Assembly (NCBI GenBank): GCA_963736235.1
Contig: CAVTOR010000012.1
Coordinates: 1-64,000, forward strand
Source of the DNA: CAVORB01 sp963736235
GTDB taxonomy: Bacteria > Pseudomonadota > Gammaproteobacteria > Chromatiales > Chromatiaceae
Direction of reading: 5' to 3'
Length of the DNA: 64,000 nt
A program made the position numbers and the translations under genes. The notes under the pieces are model-generated. The model was not told the origin of the DNA and searched no databases. It saw only the letters and a list, made by a program, of their open reading frames with translations. Each line of letters opens with the position of its first letter. Within the stretch, counting starts at the first letter, position 1. This document shows positions 1-8,663 of this stretch, in pieces.

Positions 1-1272
1 CCTCAAGGTAGCCGACGAGCTTCGGCCACTGGTTGCGCAGATACGCCAGCGCCTTGCCGGTGAGCGTGGAGGGCGGCACCGCAGGCAGGGATTTCTCAAG
101 CCAGGTGTGCAGGTCATCGAGGATCGGCTTCGCCAGCTCCAGGCGCTCGCGGGCACGCTCCTGGGGGGTGACATCCTTGAGGCGTTTCTCCACGGCATAG
201 AGCCGCTGGATGAAGGCCAGCGCCATCTGTGCCTTGCCGCCCTTGGCCTTCTTGCCCTGGGCCTTGAGCGCCTCGTCGAACTTGCGCCGGGCATGGGCGA
301 GGCAGCCGATCAGAGCAATGTCCGGATTCGCCGCGGCCACCGCGGCGTAGACTTCGAAGCCGTCGCTCTGCAGATAGCCGGAGAATCCGGCCAACAGATC
401 CTCGGCGACCGCCTGCCCGCGTGAGGGGTCGTAGAAGAACAGGACGATGGGTTGATCCGGCGGTCCACCGGGCTACCCAGATGTAGGAATTGGTGCTGGC
501 CGAGCGTCCCGCTTCCTTCAGCACCTGGATGCGGGTCTCGTCCATCTGCACGATGTCGTAGGCCAAGAGCCGTTCTCGGAGCTGTTCGATCAGCGGATCG
601 AGCAAGGCGCCGAGCTTGATCATCCAGCCTGCCAGGGTGGCGCGGGGCAGTTCTACACCGGCGCGCTGGAGGATGCGCTCCTGGCGCGCCAGCGGCAGGG
701 CATCCTGATACTTGGCCACCGCCACATGGGCGAGCAGCCCGGGGTGAGGCGTTGCTCTTGGGGATCGGGTGAGCCGGGACCGGTGCGCTCTTGATCGTCT
801 CCTCGCAAGCCTTGCAGGCGTACTTCAGACGCACATGCTGCAGGACGCGCACCTGCGCCGGAACGATATCGAGCTGTTCGCTGGTGTCTTCGCCGATGCG
901 CGTGAGCCCGCAGCCGCAGGCACAGGTCTTCTCCTCCTCGGGCAGATCGTGCTCGATACGCACCCGCGGGAGGTAGTCCGGCAGAGGCTTGCGCCCGCGG
1001 CGCTTGCGCGCATGGGCGGCGACGGGCACCGCCACAACGGGCTCTTCCTCGGGAGGATTCTCCGCTGCGGATTCCGCCTCGTTGAACAGACCGAGCTGAT
1101 CGGGGGAGTGCTTCTCGCTGGAGGGGCCGTAGCGCTTGGCCAGGAGCAGGTTGAGCTGCTCGCGCAGGCGCGCAAGCTCGGTTTCGTATTCCTCGGCCTG
1201 GGCAACGACAAGCTGCTTCAGGACATCGACGTCATCAGGCAGTTCGGCGGTGCAGAGAGCGCTGGCAGGCAT
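1..1272 (-). pseudogene. tnpC: IS66 family transposase TnpC, frameshifted and cut by window edge
   Basis: This is the DDE transposase of the IS66 element. The N-terminal part has the family leucine-zipper-like segment (about residues 15-50), then a KRRGRKPLPDYLPR stretch and a zinc-finger-like CACGCG segment typical of IS66 TnpC. The reading frame changes near 743, where an extra base in a C/G run leads into a frame containing LPRATLAGWMIKLG and QMDETRIQVLKE, which holds the first catalytic aspartate region. It changes again near 463 into a frame continuing to the window start. Both changes are equivalent to +1 or -2. The C-terminal part lies outside the window. Whether the shifts are real decay or sequence errors cannot be decided here. 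Confidence 0.8.
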
Positions 1273-1326
1273 GGGGAAATGCTAGCATAACGAGCCCCAT
1301 TGAAACAGATTCACTCATTGATACAG

Positions 1327-1686
1327 CTATAGAACCGTCTTGTAGTTCAGCGCTTCATGGGGGGTGAGATGGCGCAAGTCATAGCCGTCGAGCAGCCAGT
1401 TGAGCTCCTGACCGCAGAGGGTGATCACCTCCCCACCGAGGTGGCGCGGCCACTTGAACCGCTCCTGCTCCAGGCGCTTGTGCCACAGGCAGAAGCCGTT
1501 GCGCTCCCAGTACAAACATTTCACCGCATCGCGCCGGCGATTGGTGAAGACGTAGAGTGTCTCGGCGAAGGGATCCAGTCCCAGGCTCTGCTCGACGAGC
1601 ACCGCCAACGACTGCATGCCCTTGCGGAAGTCCACCGGCTCGCGGCACAGGTAGAGGCGGGGCAGATCGGCGCTGGGGCGCATCAT
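1327..1686 (-). CDS. tnpB: IS66 family accessory protein TnpB
   Basis: A 119-residue protein matching the IS66 Orf2/TnpB family in length and motifs: LYLCREPVDFRKGM near the N-terminus, YVFTNRRRDAVKCLYWERNG in the centre, and a C-terminal segment GQELNWLLDGYDL. TnpB is required for transposition of many IS66 elements, but its biochemical role is not settled. Its start overlaps the tnpA stop by four bases (ATGA at 1683-1686), consistent with translational coupling. tnpC follows after about 55 bases. The frame is intact. Confidence 0.9.
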   Translation of the reverse strand: MMRPSADLPRLYLCREPVDFRKGMQSLAVLVEQSLGLDPFAETLYVFTNRRRDAVKCLYWERNGFCLWHKRLEQERFKWPRHLGGEVITLCGQELNWLLDGYDLRHLTPHEALNYKTVL

Positions 1687-2021
1687 GACGAGGCCTGCGA
1701 GAGGCGCAGCAGATGTTCAACGAGTGCCAGATCCGCCGAACCGTCCCATTCCAGCATCAGGCCGTTGGGAAAATGCAGGCGCTGCGTACCAGTGACACCG
1801 CGAGAGGCGGAAACCCGCACCGCCGCGAAACTCACCGGCGTATCCGTAGCAACCAGACCGAGCCGCTTCAGGCGACGGTGCCAATGGTAGAAGCGCTGCA
1901 GGTTCAGGCCCTGCTGTTCGGCGTAGGCCTTGAGGCTCAGCCCCTGGCTGCGGCAGGCGCGCAGGTGCTCCAGCCACGCGCGCTGGCGTTCGCTGAGTTC
2001 AGAATTCGAGGGGTTCGCCAT
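1683..2021 (-). CDS. tnpA: IS66 family accessory protein TnpA
   Basis: A 112-residue protein of the IS66 Orf1/TnpA type, with a predicted N-terminal helix-turn-helix (LSERQRAWLEHLRACR then LSLKAYAEQQGL and FYHWHRRLK). It probably binds the element ends or regulates transposition; that is a family-level inference. It is the first gene of the element and overlaps tnpB by ATGA. The frame is intact and the length is normal for the family. Confidence 0.85.
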   Translation of the reverse strand: MANPSNSELSERQRAWLEHLRACRSQGLSLKAYAEQQGLNLQRFYHWHRRLKRLGLVATDTPVSFAAVRVSASRGVTGTQRLHFPNGLMLEWDGSADLALVEHLLRLSQASS

Positions 2022-2104
2022 GCTCGGCTCCGGTCGTGGTTCCAGAGCCGAACCATGCCGCGGGAAGGGCGGCGGCGGTAGGTGGGGTTTATTGAGCCCT
2101 CACA

Positions 2105-2374
2105 CGCGGATCGCGCGCAGGATGCGCAGCCGCGCGCCGACACTTTACGGTGACCCTCGCCGACAAAGGGCGAGGTCGCCAGGTCCGCCCGGATGGCCTC
2201 CAGGAGGCTCTCATCGGACACCTTCGGCTTTGGTCCACGGCGCCTGGCATGCAGGGTCACCACCTGCGCCCGGGCGCGTTGGGCGTAGATGCCCGAGCGG
2301 GGAACGTCCAGCACGCGACAAACCCGCTGCAGGCCATAGCGCTTGGCGGCCCCGGGGGAGGTCTCACGGCTCAT
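2105..2374 (-). pseudogene. IS3 family transposase OrfB, N-terminal fragment
   Basis: The fragment begins with RYGLQRVCRVLDVPRSGIYA, the N-terminal segment typical of IS3-family OrfB (HTH_21 region), followed by a basic linker and FVGEGHRKV. Near 2120 the frame shifts to one reading RLRILRAIRV, then stops, exactly where IS66 sequence begins. The rve/DDE catalytic domain is missing, so this cannot encode an active transposase. Confidence 0.75.
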
Positions 2375-2393
2375 CGCGAGGACCTCTTGCGGC

Positions 2394-2758
2394 CTAAAGG
2401 GCGGCGCACCGCTCCCGGCGCAGCAGCTCGTTCTCCATCACCAGCTCGCCAATGCGCCGCGTGGCCTCGTTGAGCTTATCCTCCAGGGGATCGTTGTGGC
2501 GGGCCTTGAGCCCCGCGTCCATGCCCGCCAGGGCCTGCTCACGCCACGCCTCGAGGCGGTATATCTCCACGCCCAGCTCCCTTGAGAGGGCCTCCACGGG
2601 CTCGCCACGCAGCAGCCGCAGCACCGTCTCCTTCTTGCGGTTCGCCGACCAGCGTCTCGGTGCCGCCTCGGCCGCCCGCGCCTGGTGCGCCTCCAGTCGC
2701 CCTTCGGGCTCCCTGGCGGCGCACCAGGCGCCACCTCAACCGACTTCTTCTCACTCAT
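2394..2758 (-). pseudogene. IS3 family transposase OrfA, frameshifted
   Basis: The downstream part (up to about 2690) reads WSANRKKETVLRLLRGEPVE, ELGVEIYRLEAWREQAL, then a leucine-zipper-like end, ELVMENELLRRE, which is the HTH plus leucine-zipper organisation of IS3 OrfA. The likely initiation region MSEKKSVEVAPGAP at 2758 lies in another frame, so a frameshift separates start from body around 2700. It sits directly upstream of orfB, as expected for the family. Confidence 0.7.
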
Positions 2759-2834
2759 TGCAGGCTCCTAATCTTTCAGACTCGGATTGTCCCCAATTCC
2801 GTGTCCAAAAAAACCGGAGCCGCCGCACAAGCTT

Positions 2835-3017
2835 TTTCATCAAACATGGCGAGAATTCATAGGCAAGAAGAATGTGATGCTTGGCAGTGAGTTAGTTGTT
2901 GGAGATTGCAGCTTCGAACAAATCATGTCATGGGAAGAGGATTTTGTTGATAGATACATGGAATCAGGTATTTCACTAAACATGATTCCCGGCGGTTTCA
3001 AGGGAATGCGCTTTTTG
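2835..3017 (+). pseudogene. AT-rich fragment of an unidentified gene
   Basis: An open stretch of about 60 codons without a credible start reads like real protein: FIGKKNVMLGSELVVGDCSF, then MSWEEDFVDRYMESGI and LNMIPGGFKGMRFL. Base composition is clearly AT-richer than the flanking DNA. The similarity-like sequence stops at about 3017, where GC-rich DNA resumes. I do not recognise the family with certainty; LNMIPGG-type segments occur in phage- or plasmid-type proteins as far as I recall. It is best read as a relic of horizontally acquired DNA beside the IS cluster. Confidence 0.4.
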
Positions 3018-3240
3018 GGGGGTTGGGGTCGGGTCTTTCCTTTTGCCCACCAGGCAGGCGCGACGAGAAACGCCGCAACGTCTGCTGATCCCACTACAGC
3101 GGCCACTCGTTTTGCAGCCCCGCCGACAGTTTCGAGTTGACTTCGGCTGCCCGTGCGCTCCCCTGCCGGGAGCAACGATGAAATTTCCTGACACCCTCCA
3201 TAAGCACTCGACAAAGGACTGCTTCGGGCCGGTGCGTCGT

Positions 3241-3552
3241 CTACGGCTCCAATGAAGCGAATGCCTGCAATGAGGGTGTTGCGGTCGGGGGGTGTCGCGG
3301 GAAGCCCCCATTGCGGTCCTGGGGGAACAGGCTCAATATGGTCAGGGACACGACCACCGCGAGCAGGGTGCCCATCATGCGCATCGCGCCCTTGTTCAGA
3401 GACTGCCCAACGGTCGCGAGGCTGATGAAGGCCACCGCGAAGCCCGCCCACATGGGTTTGTCCCAATCCATGGCCAGGGCGATGCCGTAGGCGATGGTCA
3501 TCGCCAGGGCGGTCTTGATGGCTTCTTTGGTTCGCTTGCTCAACATCGTCAT
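3241..3552 (-). pseudogene. FUSC-family membrane protein, truncated N-terminal stub
   Basis: About 80 residues resemble the N-terminus of fusaric-acid-resistance/aromatic-acid-exporter (FUSC) proteins: MLSKRTKEAIKTALAMTIAY, then two hydrophobic segments around ALAMDWDKPMWAGFAVAFIS and GTLLAVVVSLTILSLF. Family members have several hundred residues with further membrane segments and a cytosolic domain. Here the similarity ends after LFPQDR and the frame runs into unrelated sequence, so the gene is cut short. Its ATG overlaps the stop of the patatin-like gene upstream (ATGA at 3549-3552), which indicates a former two-gene operon. The deletion may be linked to the adjacent IS cluster. Confidence 0.6.
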
Positions 3553-4898
3553 CTGCGCGTCGTCTGCGCACCACCCAGATCCGCGATGAACCGCTGATAG
3601 TCTGGATTGCCGCGCAATATCTCGCGGCCCGCTGTAATCAGCCTGTCCACCTGGTCGTCGGTCAGTGAGAAGCTGGTCGGCACCTGATTGAAGAACTTTC
3701 GCCGTTCCGGCTGCTTGATGTCACGGAAGCCGATCTGGATGAAATAGGGGCTGACGGGTCCGCCGAATGTCGACAGGTCCGTTGCCCAGCGCTGGATGCT
3801 TGTGTTCATCAGCTCCAGCGTCGCCGTGTTATAGAGGTGCAGTTGCGCATCGGTCACGGCGCCAATGGTTTCGCCCAAGGACGGCTGCTTGTTGCTGATG
3901 TCCATTTTCGGTTCCGGATCGGTAGACGCGTTGACCGAGACAACGACCAGGTGACGGACCGGTTTGCGGCCGAGCTTGCGGACCATGGTGTCGATGCCGC
4001 CCGACACCTCGACGATCTCGTAGATCGCACGCAGGCCCAGGTTGTCGGTGATGCCACCGTCGACAAAGTGGGCATACTGGCGACCGTCCTGCTTGAAATA
4101 GCTGTTCAACCCGCTGACCACCCGCGTCATGTCCGGGTCGCCGACCGCACGCTCCTCGGCGGCCGCGAGCCAATCGGGTTTGGTCTGTTTACAGTCCTGA
4201 TAATTCTCCAGCACCACCGGGTTGAACAGCACCGGCACCGCGGACGAGGCGGTGACCGCGCGCGCCACCGGGAAACCGGAGATGTCGGAGCACAACAGGT
4301 TGAAGTACTCCTGAACGAAAGAAAATCGCACGCCGTACCCGAGGTCCGAGGCGTTGATCAGCGTCAGTGGACTGCCCGGGCGTTGCATGTCGTCGAAGGT
4401 CGCCCCGTCAAACACCTCGCGCTCGTAGAGCTTTACGGCCATCTCTGTGCGCCCGGTGGACGCAAACCATTCCAGCGGGTTTAGCAGGCCCCGTATCAGC
4501 TGGCGCTGGACGTCGCGCTTTAGGAACGCGTCCTCAAAGTCATCGAAGATGCGATCGCCGTAGAGGGCGTAGTAGGCGGACGTGAAGCTGCCGCCGGACA
4601 CCGAACTGACGAGGTCGATCTCGTCGAGCAGCCTTCGCTCGCGTCCGTCGATGACGACCGTCGTGTCGCGCAACTCTTGCAGAACCCCGTAAGCGAGGGC
4701 GGCGGCTCGCGTACCGCCGCCGGAGAAGGCCAGCAACAGTCCGATGTCCTCCGAGCCCCAATGGCTTCCTCTTCCGCCGCGGATCGAGTAGCCGTCGGCC
4801 GGGCCCGCCCCCGTCTGCCGGGTATTGTCGACCACGCCGTAGGAGGCGCAGCCGGCAAGCGTCAGTAGGACCAAACCAAATGGGAGAACTCTCAACAT
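3549..4898 (-). CDS. Patatin-like phospholipase lipoprotein
   Basis: A 449-residue predicted lipoprotein: an N-terminal hydrophobic stretch ends in lipobox LAGC with Cys17. The patatin domain follows, with the oxyanion loop SGGGTRAAAL (about 59-68), the nucleophile motif SVSGGS with Ser101, and the dyad aspartate in DGGITDNLG (about residue 275). Such proteins hydrolyse acyl ester bonds of phospholipids; the substrate here is unknown. The lipid anchor suggests action at the periplasmic face of an envelope membrane. It is followed by the FUSC stub with a four-base overlap, and the antiporter gene ends only 7 bases upstream of its start, so 6162 to 3241 is probably one transcription unit. Confidence 0.88.
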   Translation of the reverse strand: MLRVLPFGLVLLTLAGCASYGVVDNTRQTGAGPADGYSIRGGRGSHWGSEDIGLLLAFSGGGTRAAALAYGVLQELRDTTVVIDGRERRLLDEIDLVSSVSGGSFTSAYYALYGDRIFDDFEDAFLKRDVQRQLIRGLLNPLEWFASTGRTEMAVKLYEREVFDGATFDDMQRPGSPLTLINASDLGYGVRFSFVQEYFNLLCSDISGFPVARAVTASSAVPVLFNPVVLENYQDCKQTKPDWLAAAEERAVGDPDMTRVVSGLNSYFKQDGRQYAHFVDGGITDNLGLRAIYEIVEVSGGIDTMVRKLGRKPVRHLVVVSVNASTDPEPKMDISNKQPSLGETIGAVTDAQLHLYNTATLELMNTSIQRWATDLSTFGGPVSPYFIQIGFRDIKQPERRKFFNQVPTSFSLTDDQVDRLITAGREILRGNPDYQRFIADLGGAQTTRR

Positions 4899-4905
4899 GA
4901 GCGCC

Positions 4906-6162
4906 TCACTGCGCCAACAAGCGCTTGAGCTGATCGGCCTTGAAGAACCGGCCGATGGTCAGGCCCTGGACGATGATGGAAAAGGCGACCACCCCGTAGG
5001 TCATGTACAGGATCATCGCCTTTTCCGGGCTGTCGGGCAGGGACAGGGCCATGGCGATGGCAAGCCCTCCGCGCAGGCCGCCCCAGGTCAGCAGGTTGGT
5101 GAGGCCGAGCCGATCCGCCTTCAGCGCGCCGACCAGAGACAAGGCGTTCAACGACAGGTAGACACTGACCCAGCGCGCCGCAAGGCAAACGCCGATGGCG
5201 ATGGTCGCGGTCGGTAGCAGGTCAGATCCGGGCACGATCGCGATGTGCAGGCCGATAAGGACGAACAGCACGGCGTTAAGGACCTCGTCGACCGCCTCCC
5301 AGAAGGTCTCGAACGGGGCCCGTTGCGTCGCCGCCAACGCGGGCAGGCTGAAGTTCCCCACCACCAGACCGGTCACGACCATCGCGATCGGTCCTGAGAC
5401 CTCCAGGTGTTCCGCGAGCCCGTACCCCAGGGACACGACCGCGAGCGAAATCAGCACATGGGTCCCGTAGTCGCTGCACCTGACCAGCATGTGATGCATG
5501 ACTGCGGCGGCGGCGACTCCGAGACCCACGCCTCCGAGCACCTCGCGCAGGAACATGATCAGGGCGTCCACCAGGGTTGGCTGTTGGGTGCCCAGCGCGA
5601 CGGCCAGGAAGATGGTGAAGATCACCACGCCGACGCCGTCGTTGAACAGGGACTCGCCGTTGACAATGGCCTCCAGACGGGGGGGAAGCCCGACCTTGCC
5701 CAGGATCGCCAGGGCGGCAATGGGATCCGTCGGCGAAATCAAGGCGCCGAAGACCAGCGCAAACATCACGCCAATTCCAATGCCGACTACGCCCAGGAGC
5801 CACCAGGTGGCAAGCCCGATCAGGGCCGCGCCGATCAGGGTGGCTCCGATCGCCAGGGTCAATATGATCCACTTCTCCTCTCCGAGGACGCGGATCCTCA
5901 CGTTGATGCTGCCGGCAAACAACATGAAGCAAAGCACGCCGTTCAACAGGGTCTGGTCCAGCGAGAGCCGGGCGACGAACGCCTGCTCCCTGGCGAAGGA
6001 CTCGGGCAGACCCAGGGCATTGAGCGCCATCAGCACCAGCGTAAAGCCGAGCGCCAGCAGCATCAGGCCGATGGTCTGTTGCAGCCGCAGAAATCGCTCG
6101 TTGATGTAGCTGAACAGGGCCGTCAGTCCGAGAATGGCCGCGATCGTCAAGAATGCTTGCAT
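4906..6162 (-). CDS. CPA1-type cation:proton antiporter (NhaP-like)
   Basis: A 418-residue integral membrane protein with about 11-12 hydrophobic segments. Signature motifs of the monovalent cation:proton antiporter-1 family are visible: SPTDPIAALAILGKVGLPP (ND/TDP transport-site region) and VNGESLFNDGVGVVIF, whose acidic pair is typical of the ion-binding site. GGLRGGLAIAMALSLP appears near the C-terminus. Length fits NhaP-type exchangers without a cytosolic tail. It probably exchanges Na+ or K+ for H+ across the inner membrane; ion preference cannot be read from sequence. It lies between a K+-channel-like gene and the patatin lipoprotein gene, all on the same strand. Confidence 0.9.
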   Translation of the reverse strand: MQAFLTIAAILGLTALFSYINERFLRLQQTIGLMLLALGFTLVLMALNALGLPESFAREQAFVARLSLDQTLLNGVLCFMLFAGSINVRIRVLGEEKWIILTLAIGATLIGAALIGLATWWLLGVVGIGIGVMFALVFGALISPTDPIAALAILGKVGLPPRLEAIVNGESLFNDGVGVVIFTIFLAVALGTQQPTLVDALIMFLREVLGGVGLGVAAAAVMHHMLVRCSDYGTHVLISLAVVSLGYGLAEHLEVSGPIAMVVTGLVVGNFSLPALAATQRAPFETFWEAVDEVLNAVLFVLIGLHIAIVPGSDLLPTATIAIGVCLAARWVSVYLSLNALSLVGALKADRLGLTNLLTWGGLRGGLAIAMALSLPDSPEKAMILYMTYGVVAFSIIVQGLTIGRFFKADQLKRLLAQ

Positions 6163-6213
6163 AGAGTGCCCCTGGGTCTCCGTGGGCCAGGCCTAGCGAA
6201 TCCTGGCTCTCGA

Positions 6214-6666
6214 TTATCTTCGATGACCGTGCGCCAAGCCTCTCCAGCCGCGCTGGAACACGGCAAACAGCAAGGCGGTCGTCCAACCAACCAGGAGGAT
6301 GCCGTTCAGCGCCTCGATCCCGCTGAGCAGGCGCCATTCGTGGTCGACCAGGGTGATGTCCCCGTAGCCGAGCGTGGTGAAGGTGACCACGGAGAAGTAG
6401 ACCGCCTTCTCGAAGGTGGCCAGTTGATCACCCGGCAAGATCAGCATGTATGCCAACGCCCACACAACGACTTCGACCAGATGGAGCATGAGCAGGACTA
6501 ACGCCGTCCAGGTCAAAGCCGGAAAAGCGTTGTGCCCGCCGAAGTCGCCATCCGGACCGGCGTAGTGGCCCGCCAGGTAGCGAATCCAATAGATCGTCCC
6601 AAAGGCGTGTATCGCTACCGTGACGGCGACTAGCAAAACAGTTGTCAGCAACAAACCCAGCATCAT
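6214..6666 (-). CDS. Two-pore-helix ion channel family protein (K+ channel-like)
   Basis: A 150-residue membrane protein with an N-terminal hydrophobic helix, a second segment around LVLLMLHLVEVVVWALAYML, a pore region with selectivity-filter-like TLGYGDI (about residue 98), and a final helix GILLVGWTTALLFAVFQR. The TxGYGD filter and short size match the Ion_trans_2 (KcsA-type) family. No C-terminal regulatory RCK/TrkA_N domain is present. It lies about 50 bases upstream of the antiporter gene on the same strand, suggesting joint control of cation balance. Confidence 0.82.
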   Translation of the reverse strand: MMLGLLLTTVLLVAVTVAIHAFGTIYWIRYLAGHYAGPDGDFGGHNAFPALTWTALVLLMLHLVEVVVWALAYMLILPGDQLATFEKAVYFSVVTFTTLGYGDITLVDHEWRLLSGIEALNGILLVGWTTALLFAVFQRGWRGLAHGHRR

Positions 6667-7114
6667 CAGACCTCAGACAGCGTTTCCCAGCGGCGCATCG
6701 AGCAGCTTGACATGGTCAATCTCGCCGAAGTGCCGATTCGGCCCCGGCCACTGCCAGATCCACAAGATTGAGCACTCGCTGTTCGAGACAGGGATAGAAG
6801 GGGTTCCACCGCTGCCGCAACATGTCGGACACGGGGATCAACAGCACACCGCGCTCGCCGCGCAGCACCCGGCTCCCCAATCGTAGGCCGCTGCCGTTGC
6901 CATCTTCCGTCGACTCGCCTCTGTGGAAAGGATCGTGTGGGCGAAACGGCAGGGCAATATGGGCCAACGACAAGACGTCACTGGGCCAGGACAAGCCCAA
7001 CTCCAGGTCGGTTGAGGCGCCTTCTCCCGGACGTTTTCTGTGGACGATGGCGCTCTTCTTCCCCGTCCTCGCGGCTATCAGTCGAGACGGCGGCGATCAA
7101 CCCGTAACCCGTCC
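6667..7114. other. Intergenic region without recognised gene
   Basis: About 450 bases. Open frames exist on both strands, for example 6716-7000 on the minus strand, but none has a signal peptide, ribosome-binding site or recognisable motif. It probably contains the promoter of the channel-antiporter-patatin transcription unit. Confidence 0.4.
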
Positions 7115-7831
7115 CTACTTCCCGTGCGCCGCATCGAGCCGCTGGCGGATGAGCTGCGCCCAGTAGTCCATCGCCTGCTTGGTGTAGGCCCAGGTGCTGT
7201 AGGCCTTTAGATAGTCCGTGGCGGCAGTGCTTACACCGTGGGTCCAGTTGTATTTCTTGCCCATCTTCGTTTCGATGTAGGCTGCAACCTGCTTGTTGCT
7301 CTCGCTGTCCAGTGCCTCCATCTCCACGGTCGCTTCACCAACGAACGGGGTGCTGCCGGCCTTGCCCGTGGCGACGCCGGAACCGGCTTCCCCGACCCAA
7401 AGGAAGGGCACCGCCAACGTCACCACCGAAGCCTCCGGCTTATTGGGGACCAGGTCGGTGATGGCGATGCGCAGTCGCAGTACGTCCGGCCCAGGCTCCC
7501 TGACGACCGGGTAGGCCCCTTCGACGGCCTCGACGACGGCTTGGTGGAAATAGTCGGTGAGCTCCTTGAGCTCGGCCGGGTCGATCTCCTTGGACTTGGC
7601 GTCGTCCTTCAGGTAGACCTTGATGCGGTCGATCATCAGCTTGTTGTACTTGGCCACGTCCGCCTTCGGATCGCGGTACTTATACGCATGGCTATCACCG
7701 CCTTCGGGCTTGAGCTTCGAGTAGTCGCTCAGGAATCCATGGGGCTCGTAGTCGCCGAACTGTCCGGCCCAGGCGGCAGGTGCCGCCAATGCCATCAGGA
7801 GCAGGGTCGTTGTGAGCTTCGTTTTCCGCAT
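7115..7831 (-). CDS. DUF3313 family exported protein
   Basis: About 238 residues with a clear Sec signal peptide (MRKTKLTTTLLLMALAAPAA, cleavage after AWA). The mature part starts FGDYEPHGFLSDYSKLKPEG, characteristic of DUF3313 proteins, followed by a mixed alpha/beta domain with ITDLVPNKPEASVV. The second in-frame ATG at 7831 is preferred over 7849 because GAGGAA lies eight bases before it. There is no lipobox cysteine, although many relatives are lipoproteins. It follows the outer-membrane barrel gene, whose stop overlaps the upstream ATG, so the two are co-transcribed. Function unknown; the location is presumably periplasmic. Confidence 0.78.
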   Translation of the reverse strand: MRKTKLTTTLLLMALAAPAAWAGQFGDYEPHGFLSDYSKLKPEGGDSHAYKYRDPKADVAKYNKLMIDRIKVYLKDDAKSKEIDPAELKELTDYFHQAVVEAVEGAYPVVREPGPDVLRLRIAITDLVPNKPEASVVTLAVPFLWVGEAGSGVATGKAGSTPFVGEATVEMEALDSESNKQVAAYIETKMGKKYNWTHGVSTAATDYLKAYSTWAYTKQAMDYWAQLIRQRLDAAHGK

Positions 7832-7845
7832 CAGTCGTTCCTCTT

Positions 7846-8625
7846 TCAAAAATTGAACCTAGCCCCCAGCATCGGCCCGCTGAGGTTGAGGTTGTCGAGA
7901 GCGCTACCCGAGTTGAAGTCCCAGTCCATATACCGGTAGAAGAGGTTCACCTCGCCCCAATCGAATCGGTAGCCGACACCGGCGGCGATCTGCCAGGTGA
8001 AGTCCGAGTCGCCGGTCCCGACATCCAGGTAGTAGGGCGCGTACCACCTGTCGGCCAGATTGATGTCGCCCTTGACGCCGACGATGGCATCCCAGTTCGC
8101 ACCCGATGCCGTCGTCTCCCGCTGCCTGGCAAGGGGTCCGAGCCGATCCGTCGCGTCCAGAGTCACCTTGACCTCCAGGTAACGTGCGCCGGCAATGGCA
8201 TCCAAGGTCCCCCGCTCCGATTGCCACAGGTTGTAGCCGCCGGTGAAGCCCATGACCCAGGCGCGGAGCTTGACGTCCGCATCGACCTGTAAGCTGACAC
8301 CCGGCTCCGCGCTGATGGGCACCCTGCCCCCGCCGCCTGCCCCGACGTTCAGATAGATCAGATCGGCCGCGAGCGACCACTTGGACTTGCGGGCCTCGAA
8401 ATCGCCCATGAAGGCCATGTTGAGATTGCTGATCAGGTCATCGAAGCCGATATCGATGTCGCTGCCGACGGCGGTTTCGCCCTTGATGCCGGCGCCCCAG
8501 AGATACATGCCGGCTTTGAACTGCCAGTCATCGCCGGCGCCCAGATCGGCGGCGGACACCGTTGGCGGCACAAGCGTCATGACGCCCGCGCAGAGCGCCG
8601 GAACGAAGAATCTGAAATTGTTCAT
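7846..8625 (-). CDS. Predicted outer-membrane beta-barrel protein
   Basis: A 259-residue protein with an N-terminal signal peptide (VPALCAGVMTLVPPTVSA, cleavage near residue 25). Alternating amphipathic strands follow, and the terminal strand GPMLGARFNF ends in phenylalanine, the usual outer-membrane assembly signal. Segments such as WQFKAGMYLWGAGIKGE and FYRYMDWDF are typical of small 8- to 12-strand barrels. No transport substrate can be assigned. It is followed immediately by the DUF3313 gene and preceded by a truncated DUF1214 gene, a combination suggesting an envelope operon broken by IS110. Confidence 0.8.
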   Translation of the reverse strand: MNNFRFFVPALCAGVMTLVPPTVSAADLGAGDDWQFKAGMYLWGAGIKGETAVGSDIDIGFDDLISNLNMAFMGDFEARKSKWSLAADLIYLNVGAGGGGRVPISAEPGVSLQVDADVKLRAWVMGFTGGYNLWQSERGTLDAIAGARYLEVKVTLDATDRLGPLARQRETTASGANWDAIVGVKGDINLADRWYAPYYLDVGTGDSDFTWQIAAGVGYRFDWGEVNLFYRYMDWDFNSGSALDNLNLSGPMLGARFNF

Positions 8626-8663
8626 CTATGCACCTTTGAAAAGCGGTCCGCCGAAGCGAGTGT

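Larger units (their letters stand above)
1..2104 (-). mobile_element. IS66-family insertion sequence (left part outside window)
   Basis: The three-gene IS66 layout tnpA-tnpB-tnpC reads on the minus strand, with tnpA and tnpB overlapping by ATGA and tnpC last. The upstream boundary is placed near 2104, where the IS3 orfB reading frame is abruptly interrupted; the exact inverted repeat was not identified. The other end lies beyond the window start, so the target duplication cannot be tested. tnpA and tnpB look intact while tnpC carries two frameshifts, so the copy is probably not autonomous unless the shifts are sequence errors. Confidence 0.8.
2105..2810 (-). mobile_element. IS3-family remnant interrupted by IS66
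   Basis: Remains of orfA (2394-2758) and the first 90 or so residues of orfB (up to 2374) of an IS3-type element lie immediately upstream of the IS66 element. A candidate outer end is the minus-strand sequence starting TGGACACGGAATTGGGGACA near 2810, which has an IS3-like TG start, but its partner repeat is not in view. The catalytic DDE part of orfB is absent here, either deleted or on the far side of the IS66 insertion. Confidence 0.65.

Noticed and set aside
6716..7000. 94-codon open frame on the - strand
   Set aside because: No ribosome-binding site, motif or family resemblance; not reported as a gene.
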